A DNA stretch of 64,000 bases from Mugil cephalus (taxonomy: Eukaryota > Chordata > Actinopteri > Mugiliformes > Mugilidae): NCBI RefSeq assembly GCF_022458985.1, contig NC_061778.1, forward strand, positions 3,799,501 through 3,863,500, written 5' to 3'. The first letter of the stretch is position 1. Each line of letters starts with the position of its first letter. Under the pieces are notes generated by a model, which was given only the letters and a program-made list of their open reading frames with translations, did not search any database and was not told the origin of the DNA. Both the position numbers and the translations under genes were made by a program. Of the stretch, positions 44,607 through 57,400 are shown piece by piece.

Positions 44607-45711
44607 CAATAATTTTCTCCAAACATTACACAGAATCTTTAAATGATACAGTATATATACATACACATCAGTGTACTTTGTTATCTAAAAAGTTGAGGGA
44701 CATTGGACGATGCAGCTGTGCGTTTCAAGACAGGTTTGCATGTTGGACGTCGGTGTGCTGAAGAAATCCACATTTGGGGTTAAAAGGGAACCGGTAATTG
44801 AACATGAATTGGAGACTAGAGTGCCATCAGTGTTTGCTGTACACCAAAGCTAGTTTGGAGAGAAGACTGTGCGGGAGCTGCCAGGTGAGTGGCACAATGA
44901 CGATCTAGGATGAAAACATGGAGAGCAGCAGTATCTTCCCAACAGGGTACAGCAGTGCAAAATAAATGTTACCAGCTACGTGACTGAACCAGCTAAATAC
45001 ACCACTAATGGCAAACAGCACCTTTAAGAGTGTACCCAGAGACCTTTGACGACTTACTTTTTTTTTTTCTATTTTTTTTTTCCTGACTGGAATCACACAT
45101 GTAATCAGATTTTTGTATTTCTGTAAAATAAAAAATAAACTAACATACTGTAAGGAGTTAGAGGAACACTGATAGACATGCTGCTCTGAAAATCAGTTTA
45201 CAAAGTTCTAAACTGTGTATGCAGGCCAACAGGACGATGCTAGGCTTCAGAATCACAAGGTGCTCCTTGAAAAACTGAACAATCATTCATTACAGATCTT
45301 TGGTACATACCAGCTATTTGATGCCATCTGCTGAGTATATTATATGTGTAAAAACCAAGCAGCTCGAAGGAGACTCATCTGAAATACTCAGGGTTGGTTT
45401 CTTTACCAAGTGATGGAACACATGAGCAGGCAAACGGACAATGGAAAGGGGGCATATTTCCAGTTATTATCGTACGGTAAAGTGAATGAATATATCCAGT
45501 TTTTTGACTGGGCTGGTCTAAGTGATCTCTTCCCATCTGAACTACACCACGTATGTTCTGCGTACAACTAGCGGAAGTTTGCTGGGGAGAGGGATCCCTT
45601 AGGCTAAGCATGAACGAGAGCATGTCCGAGCGCTGGAGGGAATGAGGTGGCAAGGGATGGTTTCGGGTCAGATGGGAGGTCATCAGTGTCACAGACAGAT
45701 TAGCGTGGCCT

Positions 45712-48700
45712 CTACATCATCCCCAACTGCATTAGCGTGTTGGCATACGCCATGGGCTTGACATTCGGATGAGGCTGTAAAAGGAGAAAGACAGGAAGAT
45801 AAACATTAAATCTTTTTAGGTTCTGATACCTGGACTGTCCAACTTGTCGTTTCTTTCAGTATTCATCCCAGACGGCTATTAAAACATTTTTATTTTCTTA
45901 CCATATGACGAGGATTTGCAATTTAAATCATTACTCCACAATAGTTTCAGTTAACAACAACTAACTTACACATAAGGCCCTGAAGGTGTCACTGTGTCAC
46001 TGTGCACTGAGCTACAAATACGTTCAATGAAACTCTTGAGTAAATGATTCATAAAACCAATGAGCTACAACAGAATCCATATGAAGCTTTTTTTTTTTTT
46101 TTTTTTACATTTAAAAACTATTAAGTCTGTAACATAAGGTCAAAAAATGATAACATTAACCCACAAAACAATGAAGAGATGAATATTCCAGACAATAGTT
46201 GAGCTGATACTGACCACAGCAGTGAACTGGTGAAATTCTGGCTTGAGATCTGATGCCCTGAGGTGGATATATGCTCCTTTGTTTCCCATCTGATCACTGG
46301 AGGGTGGGAGGGACAGAACAAAACAAACCAACAGTTGTAAGTAAACAGCCTCAGTCCCGGATGATTAAACTGAAGTTCACTGAAGCCGACGATGATGTTT
46401 GCGTACCAGTAGTTGGGTGCCGAGAACACGGTGATGCACTTCCCTGAGTGAGTGACCTCGTAACCCTCGGCTTTGACCTCATGACTACGCACGATGAAGT
46501 CCAGCTTGTTCTGCTCCAGGAAGCGTTCCGTCACATCTGGCCCGAACTGGCAGCTCACTCCTCGCTTGCTGATCGACCGGCCGTTCTGTGCCAAAGAGAG
46601 AAGAGGACAAAATATGTATGTGGACTGAATGATCGTCGCTATAAACCTGTGGAGATCATTCGGTCCTGTGGAACTGACCTGAGGCTGTGGATCCGACCAG
46701 AGGAGGTCACACATGGGACCTGTGAACGAATGGTGGAAGGTGTTGAAAGGTACCGATTCTCTTCTGTTAAATAGAGATTTAAAGTGATGGTGTAAATGGA
46801 TTCTGCCTCTACCTGAGTCTGGAGGCTGTCTATTCCTGTCAATCTTCCTGAGGTCCTCCAATGTGACACCGTCTTCACTGAACAGTCCCCCGTGCATAAC
46901 CTGACACGGAAAATCTTGTTAGAACTGTTGATGCTGTTATACGTAAATTGTACAAAGTAAAAATCATAAATAGAAGTTGTTGGTTACAATATTAGTATTT
47001 AGATTCTTTACTAAACCAACCCACTTTTTGGGTTCTAAGATTAAACATGAGACTCTTTTCATCCCTGAAAAAAATAAGACTGGCGCAACTAAGCTACTGA
47101 ACTTAAGTATAAGTAAGGAGAGGTTACTGGAAAGAAATGGTTTCACATCAGGGTCATCTAAAGAAAACGAGCTCGACCACATGCACATGCACAAAGAATC
47201 AGATTCGAACTGAAACTGCCAGAGACGTCTCACACGACTCTAAATTCAGTCCTGTGACCTCGGGCTCACATTGGCAACGCTTACCAGTACTTTGTTGTTG
47301 ATACACTGTGCGAGAGGCAGCCACTGGAAGACCTCACTGAAAAGCTGGAACATCTGGGCCGTGTACTTAGCTTTGACCTCCCCTTCAAATCCATACATCT
47401 GGTTCATGTTGTCCGTCTCATGGTTTCCTGCAGGTATAAACTCGGTTATTGTGTTTTTTATACAACTACAGTACGACGAGTGCTGCTCGTTTACTCGTAA
47501 AACTACGACAACAGGCAGGTATTTAGTTGCTACATAGTATCACTTGTATATACTTGAACATAGATACACGGACACATTTTTTGAACGTTCTCACCTCTAA
47601 GCAAGTGGAAGTGGTTGGGGTGGAGCAGCTTGAAGCCGAAAAGGGTAAGAATGACTTCAACAGAGAAAGAGCCGCGATCCACAAAGTCGCCATTGAACAG
47701 CTGAACGCTGTGGTTAAGTTCTGTGACGCACAAGGTCTGGATCTGAGACATTCGTCTGATGTAATTTTAGACAGAAACGTACAAACCAGGAAGATGACTA
47801 CAGCGAACTCTATTTTAAAACCTGACGCGTGGGCGTCTACAAAAACAAAGGATACGTAAGGGTTGGTCTCCGAAGGTAACCCGTTCAGCTTGAAGATGTT
47901 GAGGAGATCGTAGTATTGTCCGTGGGTGTCACCACATATAGTTATTTTTTCTGTCTGTGGGAGAGAGAAATGGCACAAATGAGAAATAATAAAAATAAAA
48001 AACATCTGGGCTGGATATAATTAGATATCGTCTACTATTGCACTCACTGCTTATGAAACTTACCTCTTTTAATGTGATTTCAACAAGACTCGGTAGCTTT
48101 GATAGAACATCTTTAACCTGCACCAAAATCTGAAAGAGGATAAAAGAAGTCAGACGAACATGCGACAGGGAGTTTGAATCAGTGTGATTGGATGCGAATA
48201 GACTCGTTTACCTGATAAGCACATTTTCTGTGCAGTTTCTTCTGGTCTTTGAACCAGTCCATCATCTCCTTCATGAACTTTAATGTGACCTTCCCGTCTT
48301 CGAGTTTGGGCCCCACATAGTCGTCCTCGATCGCTGCGACGCAACATCATCGTTAACGTTCTGTTTATTTAGTTAGTTCCTCTTTTATGATGCAATAATT
48401 TGCTAAATGAGATTACTGTTTGTCTTTAATTACTCTTTTACAAGATAATAATTTGCTCAATGAGATTAGATCTAAATCTGTAGAATACAGGAAACTTACT
48501 CATGCTTTCGATGTCCAGAGAGTCAACGACAGATTTTTTTATCTCATCGCTGGCGATGGCTCTTTCAAACGCCTTCTGTTTCACAATCTTGTTACATTCC
48601 TGATACTTCATCCTCGCGTCCTTGTCGTTCGGTCGAACCCTCACTACCTGTCAGCAGAAGACGGGACATCACATGTGATAAACACACTGGTTAATCATCA

Positions 48701-51700
48701 CCTGGGACTGAGGCAGACACAGAGGCAGTGACTCGGTGCGATAGCCGTAACAGGACGTCACTGGCAATAAAAGCACATTAATGATCAATTTTTTTAATTA
48801 CAACGTGCAAACAGTTCCTGCTGGATGAAATTAATTTGCTCTGTGGACGACATTAAAACAATCCACTACATTTAAAAGGTCTGTAAATACACATGAATTA
48901 TCTCATTATATCTGTACATCTATGCAATGAATTGCTGACTGTGGCTGTAGAAGCGTCTGTTCTCACACCCTGCAGCGTATTAGTTTGCCTCTTATGAAAA
49001 CAGCGCAAACATCAAATAAAATGCAGTATAAGTGCCTGAGCACTGGACCTAACTAGCATCATGACCGGATTAGAGGATAATCCTCATTTCAGGCCGTTAA
49101 GGCAACATGAAAAGCCCAACGCAGTGTGACTGGTTAACAGATACAACTGGTTCTGGACTCGTTCCAGACGACAGACCACATAACAGTGAAACACACATCA
49201 CTTCTTACCGTCTCGTAGTCCTTAAGCGCGGCTTTGAACTTGCCCAGTGCCATGTTGGAAGTGGCACGGCGGTAATACCCCTTGATGTAGTTCTTGTCTA
49301 TCTCCAGGGCCTTCGTGGCGTCCGCCAGGGCATAACCGTAGCACTCTGTGCGCAGGTACGCCAGGCTTCGGTTGCTGTAGTAGATGGCATTGGATGGATT
49401 GAGCTCCAACGCTTCTGAGTAGTACTTGATAGCATTTTCATAGTCTTTGTCTGGAAAAACAAACGGGAACAAACACCGAGATTGAGATTCTGTACTGGAT
49501 ATTCAAGCCCTTTGCCAACCAAACAACCCTCAACAACAAAGCTGAATTAGGCAATAAGCACCAGGTAAACCTCTCTGCATTTTGTCAAGTCAAAGTTTAT
49601 TTCTAAAGCACATTTAAAAACAACCTCAACAATTCACGTTAATATAAAACAAATACATATGAGGGGGGAATAAACCATCAAATTAAAATAAAGCAAAATT
49701 CAAGATGGCCTGCTCAACATGGACTGAAGGCCAGCGAGAAGAAACTGGTTTTCAACAATGATTTAAAATGCTCCAAACTCTGGTGCGGCTTTGATACAAA
49801 AGGGTAGGTTGTTCCACCGAAAAAGGCTCCACTGCCTCCAGTAACAGCTCGTCTATTGATCTCAGGGCTCCGACTAGAGAGTGACGACGACTAATTCTGA
49901 CAGATAAGACGGTGCCTGACCATTAAGACTCTTAAAAACAAGTAATAATTATTTTAAAATGGACTGGAAGCCATATACTGGTGTATATGTGATCTATTGT
50001 TTTGTTGTTTGTTGTTTTTTTGCTGTATTGTGCGTAGCCTGCAGGCGGTGTAACGACGACTCATCCAGCCCAATGCACAGAGAGTTGCAGAAGTCTAAAT
50101 GAGTGGTAATAAAAGTGTGAATTATCCTCTCAGAATCATGTGTGGTGAGGTAGGACTCGACTTTACTTGGAAGTTTTAATTTTAAAAAGACCGCAACTTG
50201 GCTCCGGAAACCAATGAGCTCATCAAATTTAAAAGCGGAGTCGACAATTACAGAGGTTTCTTCTGGTAGGGTGACAATAGGGACGCTAGAGGGCCGATGG
50301 CAAAAGTCAAAGTCTTCTAAATTTGAAGTTTACCAGAGTTTTAAATCTGGTGTTTGTGGTGACAGGCGCAGGCTGGTGCACCACATTCACCAGCGCTAAC
50401 GGGAGGAGCGACTGTAGCGACGGAAACGGCTGCATCGAGTCAGAGGCATCTTAAAATCGGGTTTTCTGATGCTTCAGACGAGAAACGACAACTGACTTCT
50501 ATTGTTGTGGCCGTTTCACGTTGTCTCCGCCTGCTCTTTTGAAAAAGGTTAGTGTTTACTGGCGAGGAGCAGCTTGTGAAGCGTCTTTCCTGATCGTTCG
50601 GAAAAAAAGATTCAAAGCCTTAAACACAGACACTAGCGGTAACAAATAGTTGGAATTACAGCAGCCGCAAACATCCAAATGATTCACAGGTCATGTTGAT
50701 TCCAGCACCAATAAAGACAAAACCCCACCCCAATAAAGTCGGCCTTAAGCAACTGTGTCTTCAGTCTAAGAGTCATTGATATACTTAGTAAAGTGTGTTG
50801 CCCTGTTACTACTTATTAGTTGAAACATGATTCAGATTGATATGGCCGATGTTTGCTGTGAAGTGAGATGACAGGTATTTCAACATCCGTGTGCTCGGGA
50901 GTTGTGACTAAAGTTTTCTGAGAAGTTCTTATGCAACGGCGGCGAATCGGCACAAATGATTCGAATTGGTCAGTGTTTGTTTCGCGGCGATGTGCGAAAA
51001 AAATTTGATACAAGCCCGGGCGCAGTTCTTCGAACTACATTGCTTCAATAGAATAAAAAAAAACACGCTTCAGAGTCTCAGAGTCAAACATCCCATCTCT
51101 ACTATTTACAAAATATTTGTAACGGTTCATTTTACTCTCTATTTTTATTTTATTTACAATTTATTGTCTTGGACTTGGAAGTTTTTTATGTATCAATCCA
51201 ATTATTTCTGCTACTTCTAAATGGAATAATGGAGCTAATCTTGTCAATACACCATCATCAATAACACAATAATATTCTTTATGTGATTATTAGTGGATTC
51301 ATTCGATTTTGATTAACGATATCTTACAGATATGGTCTCAAACATGGTTCGTTACACTCTCCAATGCAGTCAGATAATTGGATTATAGATATGAAAATAA
51401 ACAAATATATATAAAGATGACATTTCATCTCATTATTTAACACATTATTTTAACTTCAGGCCACACTCAACATCTGTGAATGGGACGTTCATTCAGCACT
51501 GGTTCTGTGAGAAAGGAAGTTATAAATCACAGAGGAATCCTACTTTAATCCCAACTGTGAGCGTACTCTATGGAGATACCCACTGTTCATCCAACTACAA
51601 GACTGGCTGTATACAAAAACACTTATCAGCCAATATCACTCCCATTATACTCAATATTTTTAATCCCTCTTTTATGCAAATCCTCAAAAATGTTCATTGC

Positions 51701-53322
51701 AAAATAAAATTAATAGAGTTTGAAAGGGATCTTATTTCATGCAGCACTCCTCAGACAAAAGACAATCCTGCCACAACAGACAGCATTTCCCCCCCCCCAG
51801 CACCTGCTCTGACTCATCACAGTGTCAAACCCGGCTAATGCAGTTGTTTCAATTTAACGGTGGTTCTCGGATGCAGTAGACAGACGTGTCGTAGGCGGGG
51901 GGAAAAAACACATTTGGATTACTTTGCCTTTTTACACTGATATCCTCACTATATCGGTCTTGCAAAGCATTTTTGCAGTCTGACCAGATTAATGTGTTGA
52001 AGCTGTACAGGAATAAATCTTCTTGTTTGTGAACAGGTTGTCAATTACCTCTTCTCCAGGTATTGGAAAGCAAGGGCAAAGTGTGGCACCGGGTATTGAC
52101 ATGCAATGCAATGTTTTACATCTTATTGTAGCTGTACGAGAAGAGAATACACGCATTAGCACCACATTCAACTCAACTGATTGTAAATAATGTATAAATT
52201 GAGCCAGTTAGCCAACTTTTATAGATGTAATGTAATGTATAGATGTAATGGATATTACATATAGAGATACGGTTTGACCCTTTAATTCACAAACACGAGG
52301 GATCTAAGATACAAATGTATCCTCAAATCAAACAGCATATGGGGGCGAATCTTAAGTCTGACAACACGGACATTTTGTTAACAATTTACTAATTTGCTAT
52401 ATTTTGAACAGGCGTAAGCACAGACGCCTTTAGAGCCGCGGCCTCACGCATGCGTACTGACGTCCGCGGTTAAAACACCAGTTAAACTCCGGATCAAATG
52501 GCCTCTATTAATCCGTAAAATACATATTTAGTCCGCCCTTTGAATGACGTATTTGACAATCAACACAAACTCCTGGGTCGCTCCTATTTTGAAATGCGGC
52601 TAAATTAATATGCAGGCAAAACAGAGGTTACAGCGGACTCTCGCTATCGATGCTTCTCTCTGTCACATGGAGCAATTTCTAGACTAGAAATGCGGACACA
52701 ACGTGACTTGCTACTTTCAATAAAAACTAAAAACTACAACAAAATACCACCGTGCTTCAATAAACGGGTGAATCAAGTTTAAAACGTAACCATTTGAAGA
52801 AAAATAAAGCTCTGAGCATTAGGTAACTGCTGATATAAGTTAACGGAAGCTCTGCTGCTTGCTAGAAAATTCTAGGAGTTGTAGCTGAACCTCACTTCAA
52901 ACTCCACGTTTACCCCCCGACGTCACGACTAAATATAAAAAAACGACTACTGCTACTGTTCAACGCACAAACCGACCACGCACATAAAAACCCCCTGGAG
53001 AAAGTTCAAAATCTGGGCGAGTGCATGTCACTCGTGACGGCATGGGTTAACAACTAAATGAATGGGGCTTAGAGTTAGCATTGTTAGCTTAGCCTAACAT
53101 CTGCGACCGGCTCCGGTTGAAGTGTGCTACGACACAACCGCACCGCGGCCGCAATTTGCGGTCACTTCGCAATTTGTTACAAACAGTCGAAAGGAGCCAG
53201 TGACTTGACAGGTCTCCCAGATTACCTTTAAAGTACTTATTCGCCTTCTCCTTGAGTAGCTCCGCATCGTTACCTCCCTCCGCCATCTTCTTCTCACTGC
53301 CGTCTTCCGATACGTGCGCCAT
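45712..53322 (-). CDS. ppp5c: Serine/threonine protein phosphatase 5, 491 aa, 13 exons
   Basis: PPP-family Ser/Thr phosphatase that binds Hsp90 through its TPR domain and acts on kinases and steroid-receptor complexes in cytosol and nucleus. Exons: 53322-53226, 49450-49209, 48647-48500, 48333-48212, 48129-48064, 47954-47856, 47700-47595, 47427-47285, 46900-46813, 46719-46679, 46585-46407, 46296-46215 and 45774-45712. The sum is 1476 bases, in frame to TAG. Three TPR repeats cover about residues 19-135 ([27 protein letters not shown]). Catalytic metal motifs are intact: GDTHG at 233-237, GDFVDRG at 262-268, GNHE at 294-297, MHGG at 343-346 and the RSHE histidine at 419. The C-terminal autoinhibitory helix ends NTLMQLGMM. 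Human length is 499, close to this. Two in-frame ATGs compete: 53322 (MAHVSED) and 53286 (MAEGG); the second would give 479 aa. Intron 1 is 3.8 kb. Confidence 0.97.
49588..50400. repeat. Old dispersed repeat in ppp5c intron 1
   Basis: Starts with 'agtcaaagtttatttctaaa' and includes 'ggttgttccaccgaaaaagg', 'gcacagagagttgcagaag' and 'aatgagctcatcaaattta'. I recognise these from memory as parts of a high-copy teleost repeat, probably the 3' part of a LINE. No intact coding frame remains. Confidence 0.45.
50400..53225 (-). other. 5' half of ppp5c intron 1, no exon seen
   Basis: AT-rich with scattered short repeats. The GC-richer segment at about 52400-53200, next to exon 1, includes 'gcggccgcaatttgcgg' and is probably the edge of a CpG-rich promoter region. 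A ZNF143-like sequence on the minus strand (CTACAACTCCTAGAAT) lies near 52868-52886. Confidence 0.4.
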
Positions 53323-53660
53323 TGACTCGATGGTCGCAAAGGTCGCAAAGTCTGTTTTTGCTCGGGGAAAAAAGTCATCAAGTGAATTTCGAAGTTGCGC
53401 TTTAAAAAAGCTTAAATCTTCCTGCTGCAGGAAGGCTACAAATGTTGTAATTAAGTGCAATTATCTGAATGGTAAGTACCATAGTCTCATTACTTTATAT
53501 TTCATAAAATGACTACATCAAAGAGAAAGGGAATTTTAGTCGAGTATATTTTTTTATTAATATACCTAATGAAACAGTGGTTAATTAAGTGTATCCTGTG
53601 TTGATGCATATTTTCCCGTTTTTGTGCCGTTTTCAGATACGTGCGCCATTGACTCTATAC
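53300..53660 (-). promoter_or_regulatory. ppp5c: ppp5c 5' flank with duplicated start-region sequence
   Basis: The sequence around the upstream ATG (53305-53337) recurs at 53625-53657 with only a few differences ('gatacgtgcgccattgactc'). The copy in the gene contains an ETS-like CGGAAG on the minus strand (53304-53309); the upstream copy has lost it. No TATA box was found. The true transcription start probably lies within this interval. Confidence 0.55.
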
Positions 53661-54478
53661 TTACCTTTTTTTTTTTATTCTTGAGGTCAATTTAAATTAA
53701 GCAATTCATGTGTCACAAGTATATATGTGTCAGCTACTTTATGTTTGTTTGTTGACTACCTAAATAACTCTTTAGGGGGAAATAATGTCCAGTAGCTTGT
53801 ACACAAACATACACAGACATCAACACAACACACCAACAAAATCTGCATAATCACCAGTGCAAAAGGAAGAAGGAACACTGGAAATATGACCGTATTAACA
53901 TGTAAAACTATGTACAGCTGACAAATTTACAACTTTACAAGGAATTACTTTAGCATTTAAACAGTGGCGTTGTACAGTCTGATGGCTGTGGGGACATAGG
54001 ACCTTCTGAACATCTCAGTCCTGCGGCGTAGTGTGAGAACCCTCCCACTGTTGTTGCTAAATATGCAAATCACCGTAAATATTATGGTATAAAATCTGAC
54101 GGATTAATTTAATTAGAAAGAGTTATATGTTTGTGTTTACGTAGCTTCATGTAATTACAAGTAAATAATAATTACAAGTACATATTTTTGTTATCTGTAA
54201 TATTTATTATGAAAAAGTGTGTCACAACTATTATCAATAATAATAACATATATTAATTAGAAACAGTCATTAAATATGAAGAAAAATTATGTTAATCATA
54301 TATTTTGAGATGTTAAACATTGAATGGTTTCATTACTTTAAGATACACTTTATAAAATAATGACTTCAAAGACTAGAAATTAAATTTTAGTCAAGTCATT
54401 TTTCAATTAATATACCTAAAGAAACAGTGGTTAGTTTAATATATCTTGTGTTAATGCATGTTCTCTTGTTTTTCAAGC
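53490..54478. repeat. Direct repeat of ~140 bp upstream of ppp5c
   Basis: The segment 53490-53630 matches 54328-54475 along its length. Landmarks are 'tcattacttta', 'aattttagtc', 'ttaatatacctaa' and 'gaaacagtggtta'. The two copies are in the same orientation about 840 bases apart. With the duplicated start-region sequence this points to a local tandem duplication followed by insertion of AT-rich DNA. Confidence 0.7.
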
Positions 54479-54479
54479 C

Positions 54480-57400
54480 TGAAGCTACTTTGGAGTTTTT
54501 CTCCTGTGTGTTTTTGTTATGACTGGTTATGTTTCCTGTTGCCTTGAGCAATAATAATTGCCAAATAAAAGTGTGTGGGTGTAAGAGAGAAATATGTGAA
54601 ACACCTAATACTTAAATATGGAGTATTTATTAACCAACAGGGGTCAGTATATATCTTCCCTAATATACCCCCTGAAACACCTTTTAAAAACCCACTCACT
54701 CTTTCATAAAGCAACTTTGTTCGTGTAAGGTTCATAGAAAATGTTGATGTGATGAGTAACGTGTTATAACGGGGTCATTAGTTAGAGATTAGATATGTGA
54801 TTCATGTGTGAGCCAGTTTTCCCATGTGTGTCTGGACTAATTCCTGGTAGTTCCGTTTTTTTAGCGATAGCCCGTGTCTGCAAATGTGTACCTGACTGGA
54901 CTGCAAACAAACAAAAAAAAATAAAATTTCCTCATTTCATCATAAAAGCTTTGTCGCACACATTTGTTTTGGTTGTGTCTTAAATGCCTCCAGGCGTGAG
55001 AATGTTGGAGTTGGAGACGGCGGGGAGGGCGGCGGCGGTGGCGGCCCTCCAGTAACCACCGATACCACATTGGGGGCGACACGGCGCAGGTGCTCATTTC
55101 CACTGTTTTACTCACTCTCGCGTGGCGTGGCTGGTTTACAAAAACATCACGCAGCCTTAAACTAAAAAAAACACATCTCTCACGGAGGCTGTGGGTCACT
55201 ACAGGGACGTTCGTCTTGTACGCGAGAGCCATTTCTTTGAGGTGTGGGGTTTTGCGGTTTCCTGCATTTGGGCTTCGGTTGTTTAGGGTTAGAAGTTCAA
55301 GCGAATAAGTGACGTCCAACCACGAAGGAAAAGGTCCCCAGTCCAGTCTGCCGCCCTGACTCACGAGCGACGTCCCGCAGGAACAGATTAAGAGGGCAAA
55401 CACTCGGGTGACTCAGTGTGACCCCTGTCATACTCTTACTAACCTCAGAGCGTGAGTTCACTTTCTCTTAGTAAGATTAGCTGATGACTCGTCTCTTTTC
55501 CTGAGCCATAACACGTCTGCCCCTGTGATGGTTTTACTAGTAGCGCTTGAGGGAGGAAAAAAGAAGAAGAAAAAAAAAAATTAAGAGCCACGATGAGAGA
55601 GAGAAGGAGGAGGGGGGGCTGACGTTAGAACCTCAGCCCCACATGAGAGTAAACGCAGACAGTGAGTGGGAGAGACAGTGTGGGAGGGAGGCAAGGAGAG
55701 AGGTAGAGAAAATCTGGCTCGCTGGCAGGAGGGACGAGGAGGAGGAGGGAAATCGTCGTCCTCTCGGGTCCGCGATGCATGAGCATGGGCGTCGAAGGGG
55801 TCCTGAGAAAGTTAAAACAAACATAAATGGAGGAGCGCGGAGATATACGAGCAACCAGAGAAAGAGACAGATGAAGGTCAGGGGGAATGTGAGTGACATT
55901 CCAGGGCCGCGAGCCAATGAATGATGAGGTCTCCGAGTGAGCGCGGTATATTGTTACATAGGCCTGTTCCAGACCTTCTTACTATTTATCATCCTGTAGC
56001 GTATAAGAACATTGTGTAGTGAGTGTTTAACGGTTTTAACTCTTTTTAGGATCCTGTCAGGCGTTTTTTTTTTTTTTTTTTTGCCGTAGACGCTGAAATT
56101 GCGACAATCTCCTCTGCTCCCCTCTGTCCAAATAATTCACTAATGAGCGCTTGACTGCTGGGGAGTCTGTGGGGGGTCGCGCTTATTTGAACCATATGTT
56201 TTTCTAGCAAGCAGGGCGAAGGATTAAAAAAAAAGAAGGATAAATCACAGAGAGAAAGCCTCACTTCTGTGTTTTTTTTGTTGTTTTTAACCTCGTGTGT
56301 GCTTCGGTTTAGTCACTTTCTTCACCTGATTCTCAGTTTTTTGAGTCACGTTATACAGCCGGTGCGTAAACCGACATCCTATAATGACACACTGCATGTT
56401 CACTGAAGTTATTTGTGCCACGGGAAGAGCGAGGAGCTGGAAAGTTTGCCTACATGGAAAAAGAAACGTGATGAATACCTGCCTAAATATTCTGCTTGCT
56501 GCTTCACCTTTCCACATTAAACCCCGTCCTGTTTTTCTCCTGTGTGTTTTGGACATGTAACCAGGGTGGTTAGGGCGGGGACTGGAGGAGGGTATATGGA
56601 AGCATTTCTGTTTATATTTTGCTGAGCGCCTGTTTACATTTCTCGCGAGGCCATTTCGAGTATAAAATAAGATTGGTACCTTCGGCGCACATGCGGTGAA
56701 ATCAGTGCAGTTTGACGCTGCTGAGCTGATAAGAATTTATAAACAAAAGCTTTTTTTTGTTTGTTTGTTTGTTCTCTGTTCTCTTAAGAATTTTAATGAA
56801 ATAAAAATCTGCCTTTCATGAGTATGAAACATAAAAATCAAATTGCTCGACCGGCCCGTTTCCTCATCGTTCCATCCGTTTCACGTCTGCACTATAACTT
56901 TGATTTAAAAGAGCGGGTTGAGATTTGCCAGTGGAGCAAAGTATGAGAGAACTTTTTCCAATCAAACGTTCGCTAATACAGTTGCCACTGAAACCACGAC
57001 TTCATACCTGAGCACGAGCCCACACACAGCCCGAGTGGAATCAGTTCTTTGTGGTGGAAATGTGAAACATACTATGGGAGGCTGTGCTTTTTTTGTTTTT
57101 TTTAATGGCTCGTAGCCAGGGGCCCCCCTCCTGATTGACCGGCTCCACCGCCTTGTTAAAGGAAATTTAGAAAATAACCATCTAAACAGATAATTAGAAC
57201 GAATAAAAACAAATTGCAAAGGGAAGTGAAAGCAGCCCAGATTCCTTAAAAGTTAGATAAGGATGAAAAGCGATCTCGCAGCGTGAGCTCAGCTTTTGGC
57301 ACAAATCTGGCCTTATTTGGCCATATCTCTGGGTATTATGATAATGAACCACTTTGTATTTCCTACTCCGTTTTAATTTCCCCCTTGGTTTTCCCTGCGT

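Noticed and set aside
46121..46897. 258-codon open frame on the minus strand
   Set aside because: It is ppp5c exons 9-12 read straight through their introns; splice sites show the real exons.
54861..55924. Frames of 125-180 codons upstream of ppp5c
   Set aside because: Arginine/glutamate-rich low-complexity or unrecognisable peptides, overlapping frames on both strands, no splice logic.
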